Assembly (NCBI RefSeq): GCF_021462225.1
Contig: NC_061804.1
Span: 9,951,240 to 10,015,239, forward strand
Length of the DNA: 64,000 nt
Source of the DNA: Girardinichthys multiradiatus
Lineage: Eukaryota; Chordata; Actinopteri; Cyprinodontiformes; Goodeidae
Direction: 5' to 3'
The notes under the pieces are model-generated. The model was not told where the DNA came from. It was given only the letters and a program-made list of their open reading frames with translations, and did no database searches. Every line of letters starts with the position of its first letter. The stretch's first letter is position 1. Below are positions 49,230 through 61,300 of this stretch, in pieces. The position numbers and the translations under genes were made by a program.

Positions 49230-51300
49230 ACTTCTGCAAAAAATACGGTTGAGAACCATGGCGGAGGAGGTGATGTTCATCCCAGCCGCTTCACACTCGG
49301 CTGCGAACCACGCCAGCGCATGCTGTAGGTCTTGGCTAGAGGGAGCCAGCAGGACCACGTCATCTGCAAAAAGAAGAGACGAAATACACTGGTCCCCAAA
49401 CCAGACCCCCTCTGGCCCATGACTGCACCTAGAAATCCTATCCATAAAAGTTATGAACAGGACCGGTGACAAAAGGCAGCCCTGCCGGAGTCCAACGTGC
49501 ACCGGGAACAGGTCCGACTTAGTGCCGGCATTACAGACCAAACCACCTCGGTGACTTCAGCCTGGGTGATGAAAGAGTCCAATCCCGAGTCCCCATCCTC
49601 TGCTTCCACCAGGGAATACGTGACGGCGTGACGGCAAGTACTCCTTCCACTGCCCGATAACGTCCCCCGTCGAGGTCAGCAGCTCCCACCCCCACTGTAT
49701 ACAGTGTTGGTGAAGCACTGCTTCCCCCTCCTGAGGCGCCAGACGGTTTGCCAGAATCGCTTCGAGGCAAACTGGTAGTCCTTCTCCATGGCCTCACCGA
49801 ACTCCTCCCAAGCCCGAGCTTTTGCCTCTGCCACAGCCCGGACCGCGGCATGCTTGGCCTCACTGTACCCGTCAGCCGCCTCAGGACTCCCACAATCCAA
49901 CCACAGCCGATAGGACTCCTTCTTGAGCTTGACAGCATCCCTTAGTGCCGGTGTCCACCACCGGGTTCGGGGATTGCCACCACAACAGGCACCGCAGACC
50001 TTAGGGCCACAGCTAACGGGCAGCAGCATCGACAACAGATGCGGAAAACATGGTCCACTCGGACTCTATGTCTCCAACCTCCCCTGGAATCTGGTCAAAG
50101 CTCTCCCAGTGGTGGGAGTTGAATACATCCCTAGTTGAGGAGTCCGCCAGACGATCCCAGCAGATCCTCACTATGCGCTTGGGCCTGCCAAGTCTGTCCG
50201 GCTTTCTCCTCTTCCAGCAGATCCAACTAACGGGCAACCACTGATCACCAGGTGGTGATCAGTGGACAGCTCAGCCCCTCTTTTCACCTGAGTGTCCAAA
50301 ACATTCGGCTGAAGGTCTGAAGACACGATAACAAAGTTGACCTCGTGCCTAGGGTGTTCTGGTGCTAAGTGCACACTCGGATTCAGATCGGGGAGGCCAT
50401 TCCTCCCGTTCACGCTTTTCCAGGTGTCACTGTCATTTCCCACGTGGGCGTTGAAGTCCCCCAGCAGAATAATGGAGTCCCCAGGAGGGGCACTATGCAG
50501 CACCCCTGACAGGGACACCAAGAAGGCCTGGTACTCCGCACTACCGCTTGGCCCGTAGGCCGAAACAACAGTCAGAGACCTGTCCCCAACCCAAAGGCAC
50601 AGGGATGCGATCCTCTCATCCACTGGGAAAAACCCCAACACGAGATGGCTGAGCTGGGGGGCAACAAGCAAACCCACCCCAGCTCAACGCTTCTCCACGT
50701 GGGCCACTCCAGAGTAGAAGAGAGTCCAGCCTCTCTCAAAGAGATGGGTTCCAGAGCCCATGCTGTGCGTGGAGGCGAGCCCGACTATTTCTAGTCGATT
50801 TCTCTCGATCTCCTGCACAAGCTCAGGCTCTTTCCCCCCCAGCGAGGTGACATTCCACGTCCTTAGAGCCGGCCTAATCATCCAGAGATTGGGTCGTCGA
50901 GGTTTCCACCTTCGTCCCCTTCCTGATGCTCTTTGCACCGGCCCCTCATGGTTCCCCCTGCAGGTGGTGGGCCCACCGGGGGATGGACTTGCATCTCTGG
51001 TTTGGGCTTGGTCCGGCCGGGTCCTGAGAGGAGCAACTTGGCCACCAGGTGCTCTCCGACGAGTCCCGACCCCAGGCCTGTCACCATGGTGGGACCCTGG
51101 CTAAGCCGCACCAGGCAACAACACGTGCCTTGTTTGTGTGGTCCTCAGATGGGTGTCTTGAACCGCTCTTTGTCTGACCCGTCACGCAGAGCCTGTTTGG
51201 CCCCTGTTACCCTACCAGGGGCATTTAAGCCCCAGACAACATATCCTCTAGGATCATTCAAATACTCAAATCCCACCACCACGTTAAGTTGGCATTTCAA
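49230..51300 (-). mobile_element. RTE/Rex-like LINE with endonuclease and RT, internally deleted
   Basis: Read right to left, it has a GC-rich leader (51250-50940), then the start of an AP-type endonuclease with LRTWNVTSLGGKEPELVQEI (50938-50684). Next come endonuclease core parts with VVSAYGPSG and [17 protein letters not shown] (50677-50171), the EN-RT linker (WWTPALRDAVKLKKESYRLW, 50035-49676) and, after a deletion near 49540, the RT core with GLRQGCLLSPVLFITFMDRI and LLFADDVVLLAPSSQDL (49541-49200). Several frameshifts and at least two internal deletions remove most of the RT fingers and part of the endonuclease. Clade assignment is tentative. Confidence 0.85.
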
Positions 51301-51319
51301 GGAAGGGGAGACAAACTTT

Positions 51320-51480
51320 ACCCCTTGAAATCTTTTACATTTTGTCACATTTTACCACAAACTTCAATGTATTTATTTGATATTTTTTGTGATAGATCAA
51401 TACAAAGTAGTGCTGATTTGTGAAGTCTGAGGAGACTGACATTAAATTACTGTTGTGCTTTCAGAATATAGCCTCAGAAT
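51320..51480 (+). mobile_element. Tc1-like terminal-repeat fragment (family C)
   Basis: The stretch around TTTTGTCACATTTTACCACAA ACTTCAATGTATTTATTTGA and GATAGATCAATACAAAGTAG is a solo piece of the family C terminal repeat. Confidence 0.5.
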
Positions 51481-51489
51481 ATATTGTAG

Positions 51490-52900
51490 AACCAGATCCT
51501 TCTTAAGCAGGACCCATTAAAAATCTGTTTGGTCCCACAAATCAACATTCTCTTTTTAACCAGGACATGATTTCAAGAGAAATTGAAATACATCCCCTGC
51601 TCCTTCCCTTTACACAGATCCATGGAAGACCTGTGAGTGTTTTGAAGCTCATGGTCTTATAAACTCAACAACAAAGACGTCAACAAGATACTGGAGATCC
51701 TTAATGGTACCACATGGTCAGTTAGAACTTGCAACAAGATGGCTGCTGTGACTACAACTAATGATTGGTGGACCACATCTGGCATGTTATAACATATTCA
51801 CTGTAATCATTGGTGCTTCAACACACATCGCACAGCCACCAATGACCTTAGAAAAGGGGGATATTTGAAGTTTTGTGTCAGTCTTCTCATGGTTCACGAT
51901 AAAGAAAATGTTGATTAGGGGTTAAATACAGGAAGGTTAGCTGGCATCCAAGACCCAGCACAACAATAACCACTGAACAAAATAACCATAACATTAACTC
52001 ACAAACATTAAAGTTAATCAAATCATAACTGATAGAGCTCAAGTTGAGGATATGTCTGAGTCTTGTGCCTAGCTGTGTGTTTAGCGCTAATACTATCTGA
52101 AAACGTTAGAGATATTAGTGCATATTTTGTATGACAGTACAGATTTGGGGTGTTAACAAATCAAAATGGAGTGGATAAAATGAACTGATGTGCAATAATA
52201 GGTATTAAAATGATGCAAGTGGACAGAAAACTGGCATGTTTATGTTGTTTATTTTCTAAATACTTCTAAAAATACCATAAAAAGATTATTCCACAACTAT
52301 TAGGTGGTTTAAATATATATCGGCCTTATGCACAAATTTTATGCTAAGCATCATTTAAACATATAAAAAAAGAAGTTAGGTGTACAAAACAATAAATAAC
52401 AACAATTACTGCAGAGATTATTTCAAACATTTATTGAGAATCATCCAAAAGTGAAACATCTGTGAGATCTGTGTGATGAGTAGCTCCACAGCTCTCCTCT
52501 AAAATCCTGATTCAGAGATTTCAGTAATAATGCTGAGCTGAATTCAAGGCACAGAGACAACATGAAGTCATCCCTGTTAAAGGGTTCAAGTGGTTTGTGC
52601 TGCTTTGACACTCGCAACCTTTAAGATTTAATAATTCATTCTACTGTCGTCAATAACTGTTTGTTAGTCCTAATTTCTGTTCTGGAAAAATACAAAGAGA
52701 TGATATAAATTTAAAAAAACCAACAAGCTGCATGTATCCCCTGTGCAGAGCAAAGCCAGCATCACTGTGCAGCCAGCTGGCCTAGCAACACATTGAACTA
52801 ATTTAAGCTGTTTCCAACAGAACTGAGCTTCAGTCTAGATGTTAATGTATACAGTAAACTGTACAATCAGCAAGTTAAAACTTGTCTGTGATTTATGAAC
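51490..52900. other. Intergenic DNA between orai2 and usp28, no recognised feature
   Basis: AT-rich, without a supported exon or nameable repeat. Confidence 0.4.
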
Positions 52901-52929
52901 ATTTTAGGGTGTCAGTAAGAGTTATGCAT

Positions 52930-53590
52930 TAGTAGACGTTTTTATTCAAAGCAACTTACAGATGAAGATATAACAATACAGTTCAAATCAAAGCTACTAA
53001 TAAGTTACTTAGAAGGAAGACCACTAGTCAGAGGAGACAAGGGTGAGAGTGCAGAAATAGAGTGCAGGCATTGAGGGAAGTGCAGAAAGAGATAATGCAG
53101 TAGATGGGGTAAGAAAGTACAAAGTAGGAGATGCTCTCTTAAAGATACAGGGACATCTCTGTTCTGGTAGCCTTGGTAGGTCATTCTACCATCGTGGAAC
53201 AACCCATGAAAAGAGTCTGGATTGTCTTGTAGGCCCTGCTTACCGACAATCCCTTGATGACCAAATCGTGACGTAAGCCTTTACGAGAACATTCATGTAG
53301 ATGGGAGCCATTCCACGAAGCACTTAGTAGGCTAATATCAGGGACTTGAATTTGATGCGGGCAGCTAAGGGTAGCCAGTGGAGCTCAGTGAACATAGGGG
53401 TGACGTTTGCTCTTTTAGGCTGACTGAAGACCAGACACTCCGCTCTGTTCTGGACCATCAGCAGAAGGTTTCACTGCACAGGCTGGGAGAGCAGTTAGGA
53501 GGGCTTTCTAGTGGTAAAGGCAGGAGATGACCATACACTGCACCAGCTGGGCGCTGGGTTAGGTACTGTCTTCTAGTTGCTTTTAGGTTG
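52930..53590 (-). mobile_element. Decayed interspersed repeat (LINE-like)
   Basis: Begins GACGTTTTTATTCAAAGCAACTTACAG, a common fish-repeat terminus. It contains TTGAATTTGATGCGGGCAGC and CCAGTGGAGCTCAGTGAAC, typical of anonymous fish repeats. No coding capacity remains. Confidence 0.45.
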
Positions 53591-53767
53591 TTTGGGGCAT
53601 TGGCACTACAGACAAAAGGGACGATTGAAGCTTTACATATCTTACAGATTATACGCTAGAAAGAGAGTTTACCATCTTTAAGTTATTTCGTTCTGAACAT
53701 CATCTGGCTTTGACCTGGTTCTACAATTATTTAAATCTAACTTCGAGTTCACAAAAGCTACACAACA

Positions 53768-53812
53768 GATTTTATTCTGTCATTGTTTAAAAAACAATGA
53801 CAGAATAAAATC
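53768..53812. repeat. Perfect 21-bp inverted repeat with AAA loop
   Basis: The arm 53768-53788 (GATTTTATTCTGTCATTGTT plus one T) is the exact reverse complement of 53792-53812, separated by AAA. It could form a long hairpin in single-stranded DNA or RNA. It is not part of a recognised element. Confidence 0.9.
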
Positions 53813-53959
53813 AAACTTTCCCAAATTTATCCAGGGCAAATAGAGAACAGGACTGGCCTTAAAGAAATCTCCATAAACCTCCAGTGTTTGGACGGATGGC
53901 TTCATAATTGGTTGTTTAATACTTTAGTAAAGAGGAGTTTAATTTTTCACTCAATAAAT

Positions 53960-54655
53960 GCAAGGTGCCCAGAATCTGTGGCTATAAAACAAGCCCAAAT
54001 CATCATCTCTTCGCCACTGTGCTTGGCAGTCTGTATAAGGTGTTTGTGCTGATCTGCTGTGCTTGGTTTTCTCCAAACATGGTGCTATGTATTGGGGCCA
54101 AACATCTCTACTTTGGTCTCACCTGTTCCAGAAATCTTGTGGTTCACTTAGGTATAACGTTGCAGACCAAGGTCACCCTGCCAATTACTATTTGGACACA
54201 AGAGGACTTCTTCTGGTAACCCTTCCAAACAAGCCAGTTCTTCAGTCTTTTTCTAATCTTAATATCATGATCTTTTACTTTTAACCTGCTCACAACCGAG
54301 GTCCGTTGGGTCAAAGATGGAGCTCATGTGTTTTATAGTTTTGATGAGTATTTTCTGGTCTGCAACATCCACTCCTGGGAAAATTATGTGTTTTGGTTCT
54401 TGGTTTTCACATTATAATGAAGACCTTACATCCCTTCCAAGAATTATGAAGGGCAAGTGTTGCTTCTTTAAGATCATTGCTGATGTCTTTCCTTCTTGGC
54501 ATTGTGTGGACACACACCTGCATGCTTCAGACCTGAAAACCGCTGCTTTTATAGAGCTGATCATTTACTCAAGTATACTGTCTCCTAAATCCAGGAGGCA
54601 AAAGAGGTTTTCACACACAACCTTTCCATTTTGTTTCCATGTGTTTTAATAAATA
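53960..54655 (-). mobile_element. Decayed Tc1-like transposon fragment
   Basis: Minus-strand transposase-like remnants (around TACTTTGGTCTCACCTGTTC and CTTCTTTAAGATCATTGCTG). Family uncertain, with many stops on the coding strand. It lies downstream of the usp28 stop. Confidence 0.5.
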
Positions 54656-55329
54656 TTGAATCTGGAATCTGTTTTGTGTTTTTTGTACAGCTGGGGTTAG
54701 ATTTAAATCACTTTAGAACTTTATAAAGACCCAATCACCTTTATTGTGTCCTAAAAAGTAAAGCCATAGGATTTAAAGAGATTCTAGTTTCTTTTTACCA
54801 TGTTTGTACTTGTTTACACCAGGGTACAGTTTTGTGTATTTACAATAGAATTAAGTGTAAAACATGTAGATGCTATGTGAAATTGGTCACTAAACAGCTG
54901 CATACGTTGGCAGTTTAGGAGAAAATAGGCTGCATTTTGGGCATCTTTTGTTTTTCCTGCAAAAGGTTTGATGACTCTTAAGGACTGTTAATATTTGTGT
55001 GATTTATGTGGGTTGCTTTGTCAGGTGAGCAGGGAGAATACAAACTAGAAGAACTGAATCATTTACCTTCAGCGACTTCGGATTCAGATCTTTTCTATTC
55101 TGGATGAGTATTTGTGTGTGATCTCCTATCTAACCACAAGTGATTGCCATATATTCACATCAGATTTTCTACTCATGTGCAATGCCAAGCATGCAGATAT
55201 TTGATTCTACATGCTGGTCTCAAGCCAACTGTCCTATCAGTGCAGACCGCTCTGCCTGCCATGCTGCTGCTGCTGCTGATGATGAAGATGTTCAGTTCCC
55301 AGAGGTTCTTGTGGGTTTCCATCAGGTTT

Positions 55330-58300
55330 TTACTTGACAGTTACTACTGTGGTGTTGTGAATAGATTCCATAACAGCAGCCAGGCGGCTGCACAGGTCAT
55401 GGGCTTGGTTGACGTGGACTTTTGGTGGATCTTTCAGCACGACTGTGCCGGTGGAACCGTCCAGAACCCGGGGCAGCAACTCCCCCAACTTTACCTGCAG
55501 TGAATCTAAACAAAACAGAAAAAAACTGTAGAAATGAGCCCTTTAGTACTGAATTTTTACATGAACAATTATAGCAACACTTAAAAATAATCAACCCCTG
55601 CTATAACTTAGGTTTATTGGAAAAATTTGAAATGGTTCACAATAAACTAATTATACATGAGCAGCTGAGTAGTAAAGCAGGAAGTCTTTGCAGGTAGGTC
55701 CAAGTCCAAAGGTTGCTTTACGCTGCACAAGCTGAAATGTTTGTTTGTACCTTCTCATGTTCCGATGTTAATAACTCACCATCCATGTCCTGGCCCAGGC
55801 AGCAGCACCAGTGGCTGCGGATGTTCTCCATAGCATCCCGGTCCTCCTGAGATAAAGCCGCGTCCCGGCTCATCAGGTGAAGGCAGGGAATGACAGCCTC
55901 GTCCATGATGGAGAGACCCTCCTCCACTTTGCTCTCCTCACCGCTGCAGAACAGGCGGGATGCGCTGTCATTCAGAGCCTGTTTGGTGGATGAAAACAGG
56001 GAACGTTTTTATCATAAGATCTGATCTGAATATTTAGGTTAAATCCTTACACAGACATAGTTTTATAGCAGCTTGGAACCAAATTCTTCTGAAGTATTTC
56101 AGACATGGTCAATATGGAGCTTGAACAACAAACAGTTTCAAGATTTAAGATTCAAGAGTCTTGATTGTCATTATGTCCCCATAATGAAATTTAGCTAAAT
56201 TACAGATGTGATTTAAAAACACTTATAAAGGAGAACAGTTGTACATGGAAAGTGGCATGTATTATTTAGTATTTACATAAAGTGCAGCTTGTGCTGAAAC
56301 AGTCTGAGACGGGCTGGTGGTTTGTTTGATTGTCAGCAGGGATGTTTAGTATCTGCCTGCAGGGGGACGATTGTCTTTACTACTTTGGGAAAGAAACAGT
56401 TTCTGAGTCAATTTGTTTTTGATGTGATGTTCCTGAATCGTTTTCCTGACCGAAGTGGGACAAATAGTGCATTGGTGGGTGTGATCTGTAGCAATGTGTC
56501 TGGCCCTTTTCTGGACTCGTGCAGCATAAACCGAGTCCAGATCCGGTAGATGACATCCCACAATCCCCTGTGCTGTCCTCACCACCCATGCTAAGTCCTT
56601 CCTCTCCTGTGCCGTGTAGCTTCTATACCACACCGTCACACTGAGGCACAGGATGCTTTCAGTTGTAGCCCGGCAAAAGTTTGTGAGCAGCTGAGTAGAG
56701 AGTCCAGTCTGTTTCAGCTTCCTGACCAAGAAGAGCTGTTGTTGGGCCTTCTTCACCAGGTGGGAGGTGGGAGGTGTTCTGGTCTTGCTGGTGTTCAGAA
56801 AGAGGTTGTTTCTGAAGCACCACTGAGTCAGATTTTGGGGAGTCAGTGGGTCTCATCATTGTTAGATATGAGACCCACCACCGTGGTGCCATCCTCAAAC
56901 CTTCATAACCATGTTTCTTTTGTGAATAGCAGAGCAGTCGTGTGTGAATAGAGTAAAGAGGGCAGGGCTTAGAACACAACCCAGTGGGGCAGATGTGAGT
57001 TTCTCTATCCTCACCACCTGGGGCCTGTTTGTGAGGAAGTCACTGATCCAGGAGCAAAGTGGTGCAGATAAACCAATGTTATGGAGCTTCAGGGCCAGCA
57101 TGTCAGGAAGGACAGTGTTGAAGGCTGAGCTGAAGCCCACAAATAGCACCCTAACATAGGTGTTGGGGTGCTGCAGATGAGTCAGGGCCGTGTGAAGTGC
57201 TAACAGCGTCCTCTGTGGAGCAATTCTCCCTGTTGGCGAACTGCAGGCTGTCCAGGCCAGCAGGGATAGCTTCCTTGATCCTCCTGAAGTGTACTTCAGG
57301 AGGATCCTCTTGAAGCACTTCATGATGACCGGTGTCAGAGCAACAGGACAGTAATCATTACAGCAAGTGGTGGTTGATTTGTTTGGGCACAGGAACAATA
57401 GTGGAAGACTTCAGGCAGACAGGGACCATGGAAAGCTACAGGGAGAGGTTGGAGATGTCCAAAAAAAAACCTGCAAGTTGATCAGCACATGATTTTAGCA
57501 TCCGATCTGACACCATGTCTGGACCTGCAGCCTTGTTGATGTTTCTCATATTGGAGATCAGTTGATGCAGCCGCAGGATGAGAGGCTGGTGCTGCACCTC
57601 CAACTGAGGTGGGTCTTTAGTCCTTCTGCTGCTTGGAGTGTCAAAGGGTGCAAAGAAGTTGCTTATAATCTGTGATGGATCTGATGCCTCTCCACATACT
57701 GCGTGGGTTGACTTTGAAGTGCTCCTCGAGTCGCTACTTGTACCTCTGCTTAGCCTGCTGGATGGTCACTTGCAGTTCTCTCCGGGCCCTGCTGTAGGTC
57801 AGTCATTCACCTGATCGGTAAGCTGCATCCCAAGCTCTTAGCAGGGTCCACATTGTGCCGTCTACACATGGTTTCTTGTTAGGACAAACCCTGACTGATA
57901 GATGACTTTGCACAGTGGTGTCAGAAGCTAAACAGAGCTGCAAACTGGACTTCATATAGCTTTCTATTAACAATTACCTTCGTCTTGCTACTCTTCCATG
58001 AAGCCCACATTTGTGGAGAACCAACTAATTGTTGTCCTCTCACCTGAGCTGAGGATCACTTCAGCTCCACCAGAGTTACCAAAGGCATCTTGGCTGCTCT
58101 GATTCACGCACTCCTTCCCAGCCAGTCAGTTTAGGTGGACCTCTATGTCTTGGTAGGTCTGCAGTTGGTCCATCCTCTCTCCATGTTTAGATAATGGATT
58201 GATCAGAGCTCTGTCCGATGTTCAAAGCTTGGTATATTGTTTTAGAACCTAACCCTGCTTTAAACTTCTCCAGGGTGTTCTTCCTGACCTGTCTGCTGTG

Positions 58301-61300
58301 GTCCTTGGTCTTTGTGGGCTGTTTGCTCTCTAATGTTCTCCAACAGACCTCTGAGGCCAGAAACAGAACAACTCTATTTATAAGATTAAATCCCACACAG
58401 GTGGAATATTAATTAGGTGACTTCTGAAGGAAAATGGTTGCACTGGAAATTATTTTTGGATATCCGATTAAAGGGGATTTAACACATATGAACGCTTCAT
58501 TTTCAGATTTCAATTTGTGAAATCTTCAAAAACAATTTCTCATTTTATTTGAACTTCTTTGTTTTTAAACATTCTAAGTTTTGAGTTTTACAAAATGAAT
58601 TGAGTTGTTTTTTCAGAAATGCTTGAATGGACCTGTGTCAACATCTCTTTGTGATTATGTTATGAGCACAGAACTCCAATAGGTCTACCAGACCTGTGTT
58701 CAACCCGGGTTCTCAAACTCTGGTATGAGTACCATTGGTGGTACATGGGACACTTATAGTGGTAGCAGATGAAACTCTGGTGTCAACCATTTACAAGAGA
58801 AAGACTACGCTAATTATTTGCTTAATGTGACATAGAACAAGTAAGCCAAGACCAAAAACGACACAAAATTAGTTTTTCAAGCTAGTGACCACTTATTTAC
58901 CTCATAAATCTGGGAAAAACATCCAACCAAACTCAGCCATGGACCAGTTTAAAAAAAAACAGTGGGAAAAACTAGCTGCTCTGCTCAGTGACAAGCTAGC
59001 CACTATTATAAATCTTACGTGTTTTTTTTTGTACTTTTATGGATTCTACCAATAAAGGAACTTTTTCCCAGAGGATGTGCACTGCTATGTGAAAATCCTG
59101 TGTGAAAGATTAAATGAGACTCGAGCTGTCAGTATTGTGAATTAACAGATGGCAGCCATTTTGGATTTTTAAGTTGAGGGTTAGTGAGAAACGTCTGACT
59201 TTCCAGGTTCGGAGTCAGATTAGGAGAAACCTTTCTTGCTGGTTTCGGGGTTTGTTTCTTTTAGCTTTGTTTGTATTTTTAATATATAGCCTTTCTATTC
59301 TTATATTAAAAATTTAATTTATTTTTGGCTTTAAATGAAAATCCAAAACAGGGACTGGGTCTGAAAACTGTGTACAGGGGAATGGTCACTTAGTAATATG
59401 TCTGCCTTTCCTAATCAAAATAATGATTAAAACTAGGACTGGATCCATGTAAACTTGTAGCTAAAGATTGAAGCAACAACAATATAATTAATTAATTACT
59501 AAACTAATTGGTTTCTTGAGTTAAAAAATATTTTAACCTCAGCTTTATGGCCTGAATCCATCAAACAGTCAATAAGATGAAAAATCTGCTCTAAATACTG
59601 TGGGACTCCACAAATTTGTGAATAAACCACATCTTTTTTTTACTGGGGAATCTACCCCAACCTCAGTCCTGCTGCAGAGAAAGCCTAAATAAGGGAATGT
59701 TAGTCTGCATCCATGTCCAAAGTTCGGGTCCAGAGAAAAATACTTAAGCAACCACTGGTAGGATGTCAGAACATGTCAGATGGACTTTGTATGGGTCCCA
59801 GCAATGACTTTAATGACCTTTAAAGTTTCCTCTAGTGTAAGTCAAGACCTCTTTAATAGAGAAACATTTAGTTAAATTGCCCTTTTAGGCTGAGGACTGA
59901 AACATCACTGGTTACAAGTGTTGATTTACTCACAGTGAGGCACTTTCTTCTGTAAACAGCAATAAGAGCCTTGTTAACACCATGCCTCTCTCCCTTTCTC
60001 AGCAGGGTGACATTGGTCTCATATGCATGAGCCAAGTAGTTCAAAGCCTCTCGCAACCTGTGACACAGTTAGAAATAAACCAAAATAAGCACCAAAAACC
60101 AAAGGTGTTCTCTAACAAATTTAAAGCAGATTGGTGAGTTTAAATACTGAGGGATGCTAGATCAAACCGTGTATTTATGTTTGAAAATGAATATATATGC
60201 ACATCTGTATGTACAATATATTCAGTTTAAAGTAAAGTTAGTAAATTACCTAACAGAAGCCCCTATTTTACTTTTTGGAGGTATTTTCTGCTGCTTTAGT
60301 TCATTGTTATTCAGTAAGATGGATTTGAAACACTTTTTACACAATTTATAAGTTCATTTAGGTCTGGCCTTTGACTAGGCCACTTTGAGTCTAACACATG
60401 AATAAGCATTGATTTAAACCAGTGGCGGATGCTGGTCTTTCAAGGAGGGGAAGCTCAATTTCAAGATCGCTGATTCGCTCATTTCGCTGTCAATCAAAAA
60501 GGGATTCAGGCTCAGACAGATCATCCAATCATCATGCAGAAGCTGAGCGTCTGGGCCAGAGAGGCCAGCCCACTGCCCCATAGACCCCCAGAGACGCTAA
60601 TCGTCCGATGGGCGGGACAAAGCCCAGCATTTTTGCTTCGCTATTGAACTCCTGTTTAAAGCGCTGTGAAGCTGCAGGAATGAGTGAGAGGAAAGCCACG
60701 TTGTTACCAGAGATAAGAAGCTGATTCTGAACAAAAGTTGAGCGCGTTGTAGCGCATATTTAGTCAATGACATATACACACAACAGTATATATTTGATCA
60801 CTTATTTTTTGACATTTTAGGGGAAGCTGAGCTTCCCTTGCAGTCTTAGAGCAATCGCCACTGATCTAAACCATACCATTGTAGCTCTCTCTGTATGTTT
60901 AGGCTCAGCAAATTCTAATCAGCTTCCTGTCACTGCCAAGATAACTTTCCCACAGCGTGATGCTACTACCACCATGAGTCACAATGTGGTTGATGTGTTC
61001 AGGGTGACATGCTGTGTTTGTTTCCCTCCACTTACAGTATTTGTTTTCTGTCAAATGAACATGTTTAACGAGGAAGATACTTTTGCAAAGCACTGTATGG
61101 AAATAGAGAATAGTTTCTTACTTTCCATGCTGATACTGCTCCAGCCCCGTCAGCAAATAAACAAACACAGTCCTGAAGTCCCTGTAGTCATCATGCCACT
61201 GCTGCAAGAAAACACACACACAGAAACCAACGTCTGTTTAGTTTTTTCTTGAATAATGTTAGTACACTGTAGGGAGATGCATCAGGTAGTTATGGTTTCA

